DNA of 64,000 nt, taken from NCBI GenBank assembly GCA_019637155.1, contig JAHBWE010000009.1, positions 310,001 to 374,000 of the forward strand, in the 5' to 3' direction. Each line of letters starts with the position of its first letter. The stretch's first letter is position 1. The notes beneath the pieces are model-generated. The model had not been told where the DNA came from, did not search any database, and saw nothing but the letters and a program-made list of their open reading frames with translations. This DNA is from Labilithrix sp. (GTDB lineage Bacteria; Myxococcota_A; Polyangia; Polyangiales; Polyangiaceae). Shown one piece after another: positions 9,911 to 17,721 of this stretch. The position numbers and the translations under genes are program-made.

Positions 9911-10915
9911 ATGTATGATCGGACGGTGACCTTCTCTTTCAAGCGGCTGCTGAGCAGCGCCGTCGGTCTCGTCTTCGTCCTTGCAGCTCCGGTCGCGTAC
10001 GCCGATCCCCAGTCGGACGCGAAGGACCTCTTCCAGAAAGGCCGCGAGCACCGGGAGAACAACGACTGCGGGAGCGCGGCGCCGCTCTTCCGTAAGGCGT
10101 GGACGGTCTATCCCGCCGGTCTCGGCTCGCTCCGCAACCTCGCCGAGTGCGAGGAGACGCTCGGTCACTTCGCCTCCGCGCGGCGGGCGTGGCTCGATCT
10201 CAAGCGCGCGCTCATCACCGCGCCGCCGGATCAGAAGTACGAGGGTTGGGACAAGGACGCGGACGACGCCGCGGCGCGTCTCAAGCCGAAGGTCGCGTCG
10301 TTCGTCGTCGACGTGATCGTGAGCTCGCCCGAGGGCGAGGCGCCGGCGACGGAGAAGAGCGGCGTCGAGCTCAGCGTGAACGGCGAGCCGGTGGCGGGCA
10401 CGCTCGTCGGCACCCCGCTCGAGCGCGATCCCGGCAACTACGTCATTCGCGCGGCGCACAAGGACGCGCAGCCGGTCGAGCAGACCGTCGCGCTCAGCGC
10501 CGGCGACAACCCACGCGTCACGCTCCGACTCACGATCGTGCCGCCCCCGCCACCCCCGGTCGTGGTCGAGGAGGATCACTCCACGCGCCGCACGGTCGGC
10601 TGGGTCGTCGCGGGCGTGGGCGCCGCGTCGCTCGTCGCGTCGGGCGTCACGTTCCTGCTCTATCAGAGCGACAAGAGCACGATCGCGGACAACTGCGAGA
10701 ACAACGTATGCCCGCGGACGCCGGACAACGAGAGCGCCGCCGACCGCGGCCCGACGATGGGTGTCCTCACGAGCATCCTGTTCCCCGTCGGCCTCGTCGG
10801 CGTCGGCGCCGGCCTCGCCCTCGTGCTCACGAGCGGCTCGTCGAACAAGACCGCCGCCCCCACGATCCGCTTCACCCCCAGCCTCGGCGGCTTCCGCCTG
10901 GGAGGCACGTTCTGA
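9911..10915 (+). CDS. Exported TPR-type protein with C-terminal membrane helices
   Basis: 334 residues from ATG 9911; GTG 9926 is an equally good start that leaves a cleaner signal peptide ending AYADP. After cleavage comes a short TPR-like helical region (AKDLFQKGREHRENNDCGSA, then LRNLAECEETLGHFASARRA). A beta-rich segment resembling PEGA-type folds follows (VELSVNGEPVAG). Two hydrophobic helices lie near the C-terminus (TVGWVVAGVGAASLVASGV and VLTSILFPVGLVGVGAG). The order is the same as the protein at 24775-25713, also next to a kinase. The stop overlaps the next ATG (TGATG). Likely a periplasmic or inner-membrane partner of the kinase, by context only. Confidence 0.83.
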   Translation: MYDRTVTFSFKRLLSSAVGLVFVLAAPVAYADPQSDAKDLFQKGREHRENNDCGSAAPLFRKAWTVYPAGLGSLRNLAECEETLGHFASARRAWLDLKRALITAPPDQKYEGWDKDADDAAARLKPKVASFVVDVIVSSPEGEAPATEKSGVELSVNGEPVAGTLVGTPLERDPGNYVIRAAHKDAQPVEQTVALSAGDNPRVTLRLTIVPPPPPPVVVEEDHSTRRTVGWVVAGVGAASLVASGVTFLLYQSDKSTIADNCENNVCPRTPDNESAADRGPTMGVLTSILFPVGLVGVGAGLALVLTSGSSNKTAAPTIRFTPSLGGFRLGGTF

Positions 10916-11574
10916 TGAAGCGCCGTCGTGTCTTCTTGTTCGCCGCGCTCTTCGCCGTGCCGCTCACGGTGGTCGCGGCCGCGTGCACGTTCCCGGACGT
11001 GAGCTTTAGTGCTGGTGGGAGCGAGGCGGGATCCGGTATCGACGCGGCCGATGGAGGGCCGACCGCGGACGCGGCGAACACCGACGCCGAGGAGGTGCCC
11101 ATCGTCCTCCCCGACGGAAACGTCATCGGCGACGTGATCGAGCGCGACGACGCCTCCGCGATCGTCGACGCCGCCGGTTGCGACGGGAAGTGCGACTGCG
11201 ACAACGACGGCTATCTCAGGATCGGCTGCGACGCGGCGACGGAGCTCGACGAGCCGGGCGCAGGATCGCTCGGCGGCGGTGACTGCGTGGACATCGATCC
11301 GCTCGTCCATCCGAACATCAACACGTTCGTTCTCACGGAGCCGACGCCGCCGAACGTCGGCGACTGGAACTGCGACAACAACGTGGAGCGCTCCATCAAA
11401 ATTCACGGCAGCTGCTCCGGCTTGAACAACGGTCTTGTGCCGTGCAGCGGTGTTCCCGGTGAGAAGGTCCAGTCTGCGTGCGGGACGCGGACCGACTTCT
11501 ACACGTGCGTGGGAACAGGGCCTGCGACGTGCGGGGTTGTCTTTCTGGAACAACGCGTGCAGACCTGCAAATGA
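10915..11574 (+). CDS. Lipoprotein with MopE-like metal-binding motif (copy 1 of a tandem pair)
   Basis: 219 residues. Very basic N-terminus (MKRRR), hydrophobic stretch and lipobox VAAAC, then an Asp/Ala/Gly linker. The compact C-terminal region is Cys- and Asp-rich: CDGKCDCDNDGY, then GGDCVDIDPLVHP, then GDWNCDNNV. This resembles the short Asp/Cys metal-binding repeats of MopE-type proteins. It shares order and motifs with the next gene, which overlaps it by 4 bp (ATGA), so the pair is a tandem duplication. Metal binding is inferred from the motif. Confidence 0.77.
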   Translation: MKRRRVFLFAALFAVPLTVVAAACTFPDVSFSAGGSEAGSGIDAADGGPTADAANTDAEEVPIVLPDGNVIGDVIERDDASAIVDAAGCDGKCDCDNDGYLRIGCDAATELDEPGAGSLGGGDCVDIDPLVHPNINTFVLTEPTPPNVGDWNCDNNVERSIKIHGSCSGLNNGLVPCSGVPGEKVQSACGTRTDFYTCVGTGPATCGVVFLEQRVQTCK

Positions 11575-12254
11575 AGCGAACGCGTCGTCGTCGTGTCGTG
11601 TTTGCGCTCGTCGCCTGCGCCGCCGTTGGCGCTTTTGCGGCGTGCTCGTTTCCGGAGGTCGTCTTCGACGACGGCGCCCCCGAGGCAGGACCGGACGGCC
11701 GGATCGACGACATCGATGCGGCGGCGACGGATGGGGGCGTCGACGCGACGGACGCCGTGTCGGACGCCGGCGACGGCGGGCGCGTGCGGCCCGACGATGT
11801 CGATCCCGAAGGCGGCACGCGCGATGCGGCCGTGCGCGATGATGCGAGCGTGCGTCTCGACGGCGGCCCCGACGGCAGCGGCTGCGCGGTGGCGTGCGAC
11901 TGCGATGGCGATCTCAGCCTCAACCGGTCGTGCGAGCTGCCACCCGACGAACGCCCCGACTGCGACGACTTCGATCCGCTCGTGTATCCGGGCCAGGACT
12001 TCGTCGCGTCGCCGTGGGACCCGCAGAGCTCGCATCCGACTCCGAACGACTGGAACTGCGATGGCAAAGTCACCAAGCAGTTCGACTACGGGATCAAGTG
12101 CTCGCTCACCGACTGCACCGAGGGCTTCGCGATCGACGTCCCGTGCGGCGCTACGGGCACGTACAACATCTGCAAGCCGGCACTAAACGTCCTCGGCCTC
12201 GTCACGCTGTGCTCGGTGGGCAGCACGGAGCAGCGCATCCAAGGCTGCCGCTGA
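11571..12254 (+). CDS. Lipoprotein with MopE-like metal-binding motif (copy 2 of a tandem pair)
   Basis: 227 residues. MKRTRRRR N-terminus, lipobox FAAC, then CSFPEVVFDDG, parallel to CTFPDVSF in copy 1. A long Asp/Gly/Ala linker leads to CDCDGDLSLNRSCE, RPDCDDFDPLVYPG and NDWNCDGKV. It ends with the same short Cys-containing tail type (EQRIQGC; copy 1 has EQRVQTC). Last gene of the kinase/TPR/lipoprotein series that begins at 8421; a hairpin follows it. Confidence 0.77.
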   Translation: MKRTRRRRVVFALVACAAVGAFAACSFPEVVFDDGAPEAGPDGRIDDIDAAATDGGVDATDAVSDAGDGGRVRPDDVDPEGGTRDAAVRDDASVRLDGGPDGSGCAVACDCDGDLSLNRSCELPPDERPDCDDFDPLVYPGQDFVASPWDPQSSHPTPNDWNCDGKVTKQFDYGIKCSLTDCTEGFAIDVPCGATGTYNICKPALNVLGLVTLCSVGSTEQRIQGCR

Positions 12255-12262
12255 TTAGCGCG

Positions 12263-12295
12263 CCGCGGCGGCCAGTAACCGCGCAGCCGCCGCGG
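12263..12295 (+). terminator. GC-rich stem-loop after the lipoprotein pair
   Basis: CCGCGGCGGC (12263-12272) pairs with GCCGCCGCGG (12286-12295) across a 13-nt loop, just after the stop at 12254. There is no T run, so this is either a weak intrinsic terminator or a transcript-protecting hairpin. Confidence 0.45.
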
Positions 12296-12335
12296 GCGTG
12301 GGCCGATGCGGTGGGCCCGCGCTATGATCGAGCCG

Positions 12336-13061
12336 ATGTCTCAATCCGGACAAGTCGCGACGCTCGTCTTTGCCGTCACACGTCCGGCCGTGGGGTGGGA
12401 GCTCTACGAGGGGACGATGCCAGAGACCGAGCTACATTCGCAGGCGATTACGCTGCTGGAGGCGCTCCTGAAGTACTGGGCGCGGCGTTGGGGGGCGCGC
12501 ATCGTGACTCGGCTCCCGATCCGCTGGGTCGAGGAGGACGCGCGCATCGGGGTTGATCCCGACGTCGCCGTTCTCCTTCCGCCGCCGCCGGTGGAGGAGG
12601 GCGCGCTCGAGAGCGTCTTCACCTGGCTCCCGGGCCACGAGCCGCCGCTGCTCGCGATCGAGGTCGTGAGCAAGTCGAACGCGCACAAGGACTACTCGAT
12701 CGCGCCGGCGAAGTACGCCGCGAGCGGGACGCAGGAGCTCTGGGTCTTCGACCCGCTGCTCTGCGGACCGAAGCAGGTCGACGGGCCGTATCGCCTCCAG
12801 ATCTGGCGCCGCAACGGGAGCAGCTTCGAGCGCATCTACGCGGGGACCGGGCCCGCGCGTTCTCCCGCGCTCGACGCGTGGGTCGTCGCCACCGACGACG
12901 GCCGAAAGCTCCGCGTCACCAGCGACGCCGCCGCGACCGACTTCTGGCTCACGGAGGAAGAAGCCGCCGTCGCACAGAAGAACGCCGCGCTCGCGCAAAA
13001 GGACGCCGCGCTCGCGCGCGTCGCGGAGCTCGAGGCCGAGCTCGCCCGCCGCGGCGGTTAG
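12336..13061 (+). CDS. Uma2-family (DUF820) PD-(D/E)XK nuclease-like protein
   Basis: 241 residues from ATG 12336; ATGs at 12324 and 12306 are alternatives. The restriction-endonuclease-like core shows RIGVDPDVAVL (catalytic-type Asp), LAIEVVSKSN (Glu), then AKYAASGTQELWVFD, the usual Uma2 pattern. The last ~35 residues form a short coiled coil with a near-repeat AQKNAALAQKDAALA, atypical for the core family. The role of Uma2 proteins is not established. The stop overlaps the convergent spermidine-synthase-like gene by 4 bp. Confidence 0.88.
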   Translation: MSQSGQVATLVFAVTRPAVGWELYEGTMPETELHSQAITLLEALLKYWARRWGARIVTRLPIRWVEEDARIGVDPDVAVLLPPPPVEEGALESVFTWLPGHEPPLLAIEVVSKSNAHKDYSIAPAKYAASGTQELWVFDPLLCGPKQVDGPYRLQIWRRNGSSFERIYAGTGPARSPALDAWVVATDDGRKLRVTSDAAATDFWLTEEEAAVAQKNAALAQKDAALARVAELEAELARRGG

Positions 13062-14632
13062 TGCGTCGGATCCTGGAAGCGGAGGACCTTGCGCCACTCC
13101 GGGACCATGTTGTCGTCGGTGATGAGCTTGGCGCCTTCGGCGGTGGTGCGCTTCAGGATGTTGTCGCGTGACTCGAGGCCTTCGCGGTCGTAGGGGCCGT
13201 TCACGGTGTCGGGGTACGCGTAGGTGTCGGCGAAGAACTGCGCGTTGTCGGGATCGTTGACGTCGACGACGGGCTCGCCGTCGAGCTTCATCGTCTCGAC
13301 GAGGTTCTTCCAACGCTGCTTGTCCCAGCTGAACGGGCTGTCGCTCACCGCGACGAAGTTCCAGACGCGGAGCGCGTGCGGGAAGACGGTGGCGGCGGTG
13401 AACTGCACGTCGTCCGACGACGTCGAGTTGAAGTAGAGGATGCCGCCGGGCGCGAGGCGCGAGCGCGCGAGCTCGAGGAACTCGACCGAGAGCAGGTTGG
13501 TGCTGTGCGCGCGCCAGTTCCAGGTCGTGTTCATGACCACCACGTCGAACCGACTCTCGGGGTGGCGGTTCAGCCAGCGGCGGCCGTCGTCGATGACGAT
13601 CTCGACCTTCGGGTTCGTCAGGAGGCTCTTCACCTCGTCGTACTTGCCGATGAGCTGGAGGTAACCCGGGTTGATCTCGACGACGGTGAGCTTCTCGACG
13701 CCGGGGATCTGGGAGACGACCTGCGCCCACGCGCCGGTGGCGAGGCCGATCATGAGGACGTTCTTCGGAGCGGGGTGCATCGCGCCGACGCCGTACGCGC
13801 GGAAGATGCCGTTCGAGTCCCAGCGGAGCGAGGTGCTGACCTTGCCGTCGTACGCGCCGCCGCCGAAGACCATCTTCTCCTTCGTCACCGCGACGACGCC
13901 GCTCTTCGTCTCCACCACGTCGAGGAAGCGCGTGTCCTCCTCGAGGGTGGTCTTCCACTGGAGCCGCTCCCAGATGCGGTCGTACGCGACGGGCGTGAGC
14001 TTCACGAAGAGGACGCCCGCGACCAGGGTGGCGACGACGCCGCTCGATCGACCGCTGCCGCCGAGATCGGAGAGCAGCACCAGCGCCGCGACGAGGACCA
14101 TGCCGAGGCAGGCGACGATCATGCTCGTGGTCTGGAGCGTGAACGCGTCGAAGAAGACGAAGCCGGTGATGAGCGAGCCGGCGGACGATCCGATGATGTT
14201 TGCAAGGTACACGTAGCTGAGGTTCACGCCGGCGCGATCGTCGGGCTTGATCCCGAAGTGCGCGACGAGCGGGAGGATCGCGCCGAGGAGGCCGGCGGCG
14301 ACGATGACGGCCGCGAGCGCGGGCGGCCAGTCCCAGAGCTTGGAGACCCAGCCGAAGACGGGGACGACGAGCCACGCGACGACGTTCGCGAAGAAGGTGA
14401 ACGCGGCGAGCGAGCGGAGGACCTTCGCGTTGCCGGCCTTGTCGTCGGTGCAGAAGCGTCCCGCGACGCGCGAGCCGATCGCGAGGCCGAGGAGGTACGC
14501 GGCGAGGAGGAGGCCGAACGCGCCGGGCAGACCCCAGCTCGCGTACGAGATGACGCGGTACCAGATGATCTCGTAGGAGAGCGCGATGAAGCCGGCCGCG
14601 CCGGCGACGACGAGAGCGACGACGAAGCCCAT
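13058..14632 (-). CDS. Membrane protein with spermidine-synthase-like domain (second half of a split pair)
   Basis: 524 residues. The N-terminal ~215 residues carry about six to seven membrane helices, starting FVVALVVAGAAGFIALSYE. The C-terminal ~300 residues form a Rossmann methyltransferase-like domain of the spermidine/spermine synthase superfamily: VLMIGLATGAWAQVV (glycine loop), LTVVEINPGY (acidic residue), VEIVIDDGRRWL and FDVVVMNTTW. The usual polyamine-binding Asp-rich context is not obvious, so the substrate is unknown. The start ATG overlaps the previous gene's TGA by one base (TGATG). Both N-terminal membrane domains look homologous (YEIIWYR here, YQIVWQR there). Confidence 0.84.
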   Translation of the reverse strand: MGFVVALVVAGAAGFIALSYEIIWYRVISYASWGLPGAFGLLLAAYLLGLAIGSRVAGRFCTDDKAGNAKVLRSLAAFTFFANVVAWLVVPVFGWVSKLWDWPPALAAVIVAAGLLGAILPLVAHFGIKPDDRAGVNLSYVYLANIIGSSAGSLITGFVFFDAFTLQTTSMIVACLGMVLVAALVLLSDLGGSGRSSGVVATLVAGVLFVKLTPVAYDRIWERLQWKTTLEEDTRFLDVVETKSGVVAVTKEKMVFGGGAYDGKVSTSLRWDSNGIFRAYGVGAMHPAPKNVLMIGLATGAWAQVVSQIPGVEKLTVVEINPGYLQLIGKYDEVKSLLTNPKVEIVIDDGRRWLNRHPESRFDVVVMNTTWNWRAHSTNLLSVEFLELARSRLAPGGILYFNSTSSDDVQFTAATVFPHALRVWNFVAVSDSPFSWDKQRWKNLVETMKLDGEPVVDVNDPDNAQFFADTYAYPDTVNGPYDREGLESRDNILKRTTAEGAKLITDDNMVPEWRKVLRFQDPTH

Positions 14633-15387
14633 CAGACCGACTCCATTTCCGTTGCCGGCTCTTCCGCCGGCGCGGGCTGCGGGTCGGCGCCGTTCTCCTT
14701 CTCGTCTTGCTTCTCCTTCTCGTCCTGCTTCTCCTTCTCGTCGTCGAGCGGCGCCTTCGTCGCGGCGGCGAGCGTGGCCGCGATCTCGGCGGGGCGCTGC
14801 GCGCGACGGTGGGCGACGTAGGCGAGGAGGCTGACGGTGACGTTCAAGAGCGCGGCGACGCGCACGGAGCCGGACTGCCCGGCGCGCCCGAGGATGAAGA
14901 GCACGCTCGCGGCGGACGCGAACGCGGAGCCGAGGGTGTTCACGAAGTAGAGCGTGCCGACGCTCTTGCCGACGTTCTTGTTCTCGCGGACGAGGTGCGC
15001 GACGAGGAGCGGCAGGGTGGAGCCCATCAGCATCGTCGGGACGAGGACGAGGAGGAACGTGACGAAGAACGTCGGCAGCGCGCTCATGCCGAGCGTGACG
15101 TTGCCGACCGCGTGAAACACCTGCAGCGACGCGAGCCCGAAGAGGCCGATGCCGGCCTCGACGAGCGAGAAGTAGAGCAGCACGGGCCGCTTCGGGTCCT
15201 TCGACACGACGCCGCCGGCGAGCGATCCGACGCCGAGCCCGAGCATGAACGCGGTGACGATCATCGTCACGCTCTCGATGTTGATGCCGTAGATGGCATA
15301 GAGCGCCCGCTGCCAGACGATCTGGTAGAGCAGGGCGGCGAACCCCGACAGCAAGAAGACCACGTAAATCCAGAGACGCCGCGGCAT
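14632..15387 (-). CDS. Membrane-only partner of the spermidine-synthase-like protein
   Basis: 251 residues from ATG at 15387. About six membrane helices: WIYVVFLLSGFAALLYQIVW, VTMIVTAFMLGLGVGSLAGG, FFVTFLLVLVPTMLMG and others. This is the N-terminal module typical of fused transporter-like/spermidine synthases, but without the synthase domain. The C-terminus is a charged tail with a short tandem repeat (KEKQDEKEKQDEKEN, bases ~14695-14745). Together the two products would rebuild a 12-helix plus synthase protein. Upstream lies the tandem array at 15541-16330. Confidence 0.8.
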   Translation of the reverse strand: MPRRLWIYVVFLLSGFAALLYQIVWQRALYAIYGINIESVTMIVTAFMLGLGVGSLAGGVVSKDPKRPVLLYFSLVEAGIGLFGLASLQVFHAVGNVTLGMSALPTFFVTFLLVLVPTMLMGSTLPLLVAHLVRENKNVGKSVGTLYFVNTLGSAFASAASVLFILGRAGQSGSVRVAALLNVTVSLLAYVAHRRAQRPAEIAATLAAATKAPLDDEKEKQDEKEKQDEKENGADPQPAPAEEPATEMESV

Positions 15388-16719
15388 GGTGGCCGGCACG
15401 CTACTACAGAATCCCGGCGGCCCCACCCCCGTTCGCCGCCACCCACAGGCTCGCGAGTTGCCACTGATTTCACTCGAACCCGCCGCGTCGGCTGCGTCGA
15501 CGGACGGACACCGCTGGAGCAGCACGGTGCGCAGCGACGCGTGCGAGCGAGCGCATGCGGCTGCAGCGCGGTCGCGGTGGCTTTGTGGCCGCGTCCCGTC
15601 GCGAATGCATGCACGCGGCTGCAGCGCGGTGGAGGCCATGGCGGCGGCGGCACGTCGTGAGCGCATGCGCAGTGCAGCGCGGTTGTGTGTCGTGGGTGGC
15701 AGGCGGCCGCGACGCGTCGCGAACGCCTGCGATGGCGCGGTGGTGGTGGCCGCGACGCGTCGCGAGCGCAGTGCAGCGCGGTTGTATCGTGGTGACAGGC
15801 GGCCGCGACGCGTCGCGAGCGCAGTGCAGCGCGGTTGTGTCGTGGTGACAGGCGGCCGCGACGCGTCGCGAATGCCTGCGCATGCGCAGTGCAGCGCGGT
15901 CATGGTTGCCGTGACGTATGTATGCGCGCGGCTGCCGCGCGGTCGTGGTGGTCATGGTGACCGTGACGTGTCGCGAGTGTATGCGCGCGGCTGCCGCGCG
16001 GTCGTGGTGGTCATGGTGGCCGCGACGTGTCGCGAGTGGACGTGCGCGGCTGCCGCGAGGTCGCGGTGGCTATCGGCGGCAAGCGACGTGTCGCGAGCGC
16101 ATGCGAGTGGCTGCATGCGCGGTTGCGGTGACTGTAGCGTAGGGAATCGGTGCGAACGTGTGCGCGGTGGTTGCCGCACAGTCGTGATGGCCATCGCAAG
16201 AGACGCGTCGCGAGCGCATGCGCGCGGCCGCAGCGTGGTCGCGGTGACTGTAGCGGTAGGAATTGGCGCGAACGTATGCGCTATCGGCGATGCGTCGTGA
16301 CGCGTGCATGGGTCGATCGTCTGGGCCGTAGCGATCGGCTGAGGATGCACGTGTGGTGGCTGCAGCGTGGTCGTGGTGGCGACTCGGGCGGGAGCGTGCG
16401 GCCGTCGACCGTGCGCCGCCGAACGCGCTCGATGAAGCGTGCATTGCGCACGAAAGAGACGTGGGACCGCGAGGGACGATGTGCGTCGACGTGGGCGCGT
16501 CTCACGGGAGGCTCCGGATGTTCGGGGATCCAGGAGGGTTGAGAAATAGCTGCAATTGTTGGATGTTTTTGGTCAATGGGGCGGACGTCTCCTACCTCGC
16601 ACTCCATGTGATGCGCATGTGATGCGGAGGGTGGTGAAGGTGGGACCGATCGTGCGGCTGGCAGAATTGAGACGCCTGGGTGCCGACCGATCCAGCGCTC
16701 GACTCCGTAGGGTTCGCGC
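15388..16719. other. 1.3 kb stretch without a convincing gene
   Basis: Open frames exist on both strands, but their translations are shuffled Arg/Ala/Val/Ser echoes of the DNA repeat, with no domain and no steady third-position bias. The middle (15541-16330) is a tandem array described separately. From 16330 to 16719 I see only lower-GC, unstructured sequence leading to the protease start. Confidence 0.7.
15541..16330. repeat. Degenerate tandem array, ~53-61 bp unit, about 13 copies
   Basis: The marker GTCGCGA recurs near 15598, 15654 (one change), 15716, 15759, 15812, 15865, 15970, 16029, 16090 and 16208, with decayed units near 15916, 16151 and 16266. The three units from 15759 to 15912 are nearly identical at 53 bp; outer units drift to 56-62 bp. 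Each unit contains palindromes such as GCGACGCGTCGC, GCGGCCGC, CTGCAG or GCATGC. Units abut without unique spacers, so this is not a CRISPR array. Confidence 0.85.
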
Positions 16720-17667
16720 ATGTTCGCTCACGCCGCTCGCCTCGGGCTCGTCGCCGCCACCCTCACAGTCTTCGCCGCCACGCAGGTCGCCTGCGCCGCC
16801 GATACCGGTGAAGAGCCGGAGACGTCGATCGAGACCGCCGACGCGATCGTCGGCGGGACCGTCGCGGCGCAGGGCGCGTGGCCGGGAGCGGTTGCACTCT
16901 ACAAGGGGTCGTTCGCCTGCGGCGGCACCCTCATCCACAAGGAGTGGGTGCTCACCGCCGCGCACTGCGTGTCGAGCACGACGACGGGCGGCATCACGCG
17001 CGTCGTCATCGGCAAGAACAAGCTCTCGGCGAGCGGCGGCGAGACGAAGACGGTCGATCGCGCGATCAAGCACGCGAGCTACTCCTCGAGCACGCTCGAC
17101 AACGACATCGCGCTCCTCCACCTCTCGACGCCCGCGACGTCGCCCGTCGCGACCCTCGTGAGCAGCGCGCAGCTCGCCAAGATCGTCGGCGGCGCGACGA
17201 CCACGGTCGTGGGCTGGGGCACCACGAGGGAGGGCGGCTCGGTGAGCGACTCGCTCCGTCAGGTCGACGTCCCGATCATCGAGAACGCGTCCTGCAAGTC
17301 GAACTCGGGCTACAGCCGCGTCAGCGCGAACATGATCTGCGCCGCGTTCACGACCGGCGGCAAGGACGCCTGCCAGGGCGACTCCGGCGGACCGCTCTTC
17401 CAGAAGATCGACGACAAGTACGTCCAGATCGGCGTCGTGAGCTGGGGCATCGGCTGCGCCCGCGCCCGCGCTCCGGGCGTCTACTCCCGCGTCGGCAACT
17501 ACCTCTCCTGGATCAAGACGCAGACCGCCGGCGCCGTCGACGCCGACGCCGCCACGCTCTCGACCCCGCCCAGCTCCAGCACCTCGAGCGGCTCCGTCAC
17601 CACGACCAGCGGCAACGACGCGACCCTCGACCCCGCCCCCAACGCCGACACCGACACCGACGAGTGA
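16720..17667 (+). CDS. Trypsin-like serine protease (S1), exported
   Basis: 315 residues. Signal peptide with Cys25 (QVACA) as a possible lipobox. A short propeptide runs to the activation site IVGG (residues 43-46). The catalytic triad is H82 (TAAHC), D129 (DNDIALL) and S222 (GDSGGP). D216 at the base of the S1 pocket (DACQGDSGG) predicts cleavage after Lys/Arg. Paired Cys are conserved. The Ser/Thr/Asp-rich tail after residue ~275 is disordered. Preceded by the repeat array and followed by the convergent AraC gene. The proenzyme form suggests activation outside the cytoplasm. Confidence 0.94.
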   Translation: MFAHAARLGLVAATLTVFAATQVACAADTGEEPETSIETADAIVGGTVAAQGAWPGAVALYKGSFACGGTLIHKEWVLTAAHCVSSTTTGGITRVVIGKNKLSASGGETKTVDRAIKHASYSSSTLDNDIALLHLSTPATSPVATLVSSAQLAKIVGGATTTVVGWGTTREGGSVSDSLRQVDVPIIENASCKSNSGYSRVSANMICAAFTTGGKDACQGDSGGPLFQKIDDKYVQIGVVSWGIGCARARAPGVYSRVGNYLSWIKTQTAGAVDADAATLSTPPSSSTSSGSVTTTSGNDATLDPAPNADTDTDE

Positions 17668-17721
17668 TCGTGTTGGAGGTGCTCGCGTAACCACGACGAA
17701 GTAGCTCCAACTCACGAGCCC

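Noticed and set aside
15386-16300. 304-codon frame through the tandem array
   Set aside because: Translation only restates the DNA repeat (ARLPRGRGG, RRVAS-type fragments); frame changes between units and codon use is unlike the neighbours.
15541-16330. CRISPR array
   Set aside because: Units are contiguous and degenerate with no unique spacers, and there are no cas genes.
16652-16672. Possible sigma-54 promoter before the protease
   Set aside because: TGGC is followed by TTGA, but the GG-N10-GC spacing fails.
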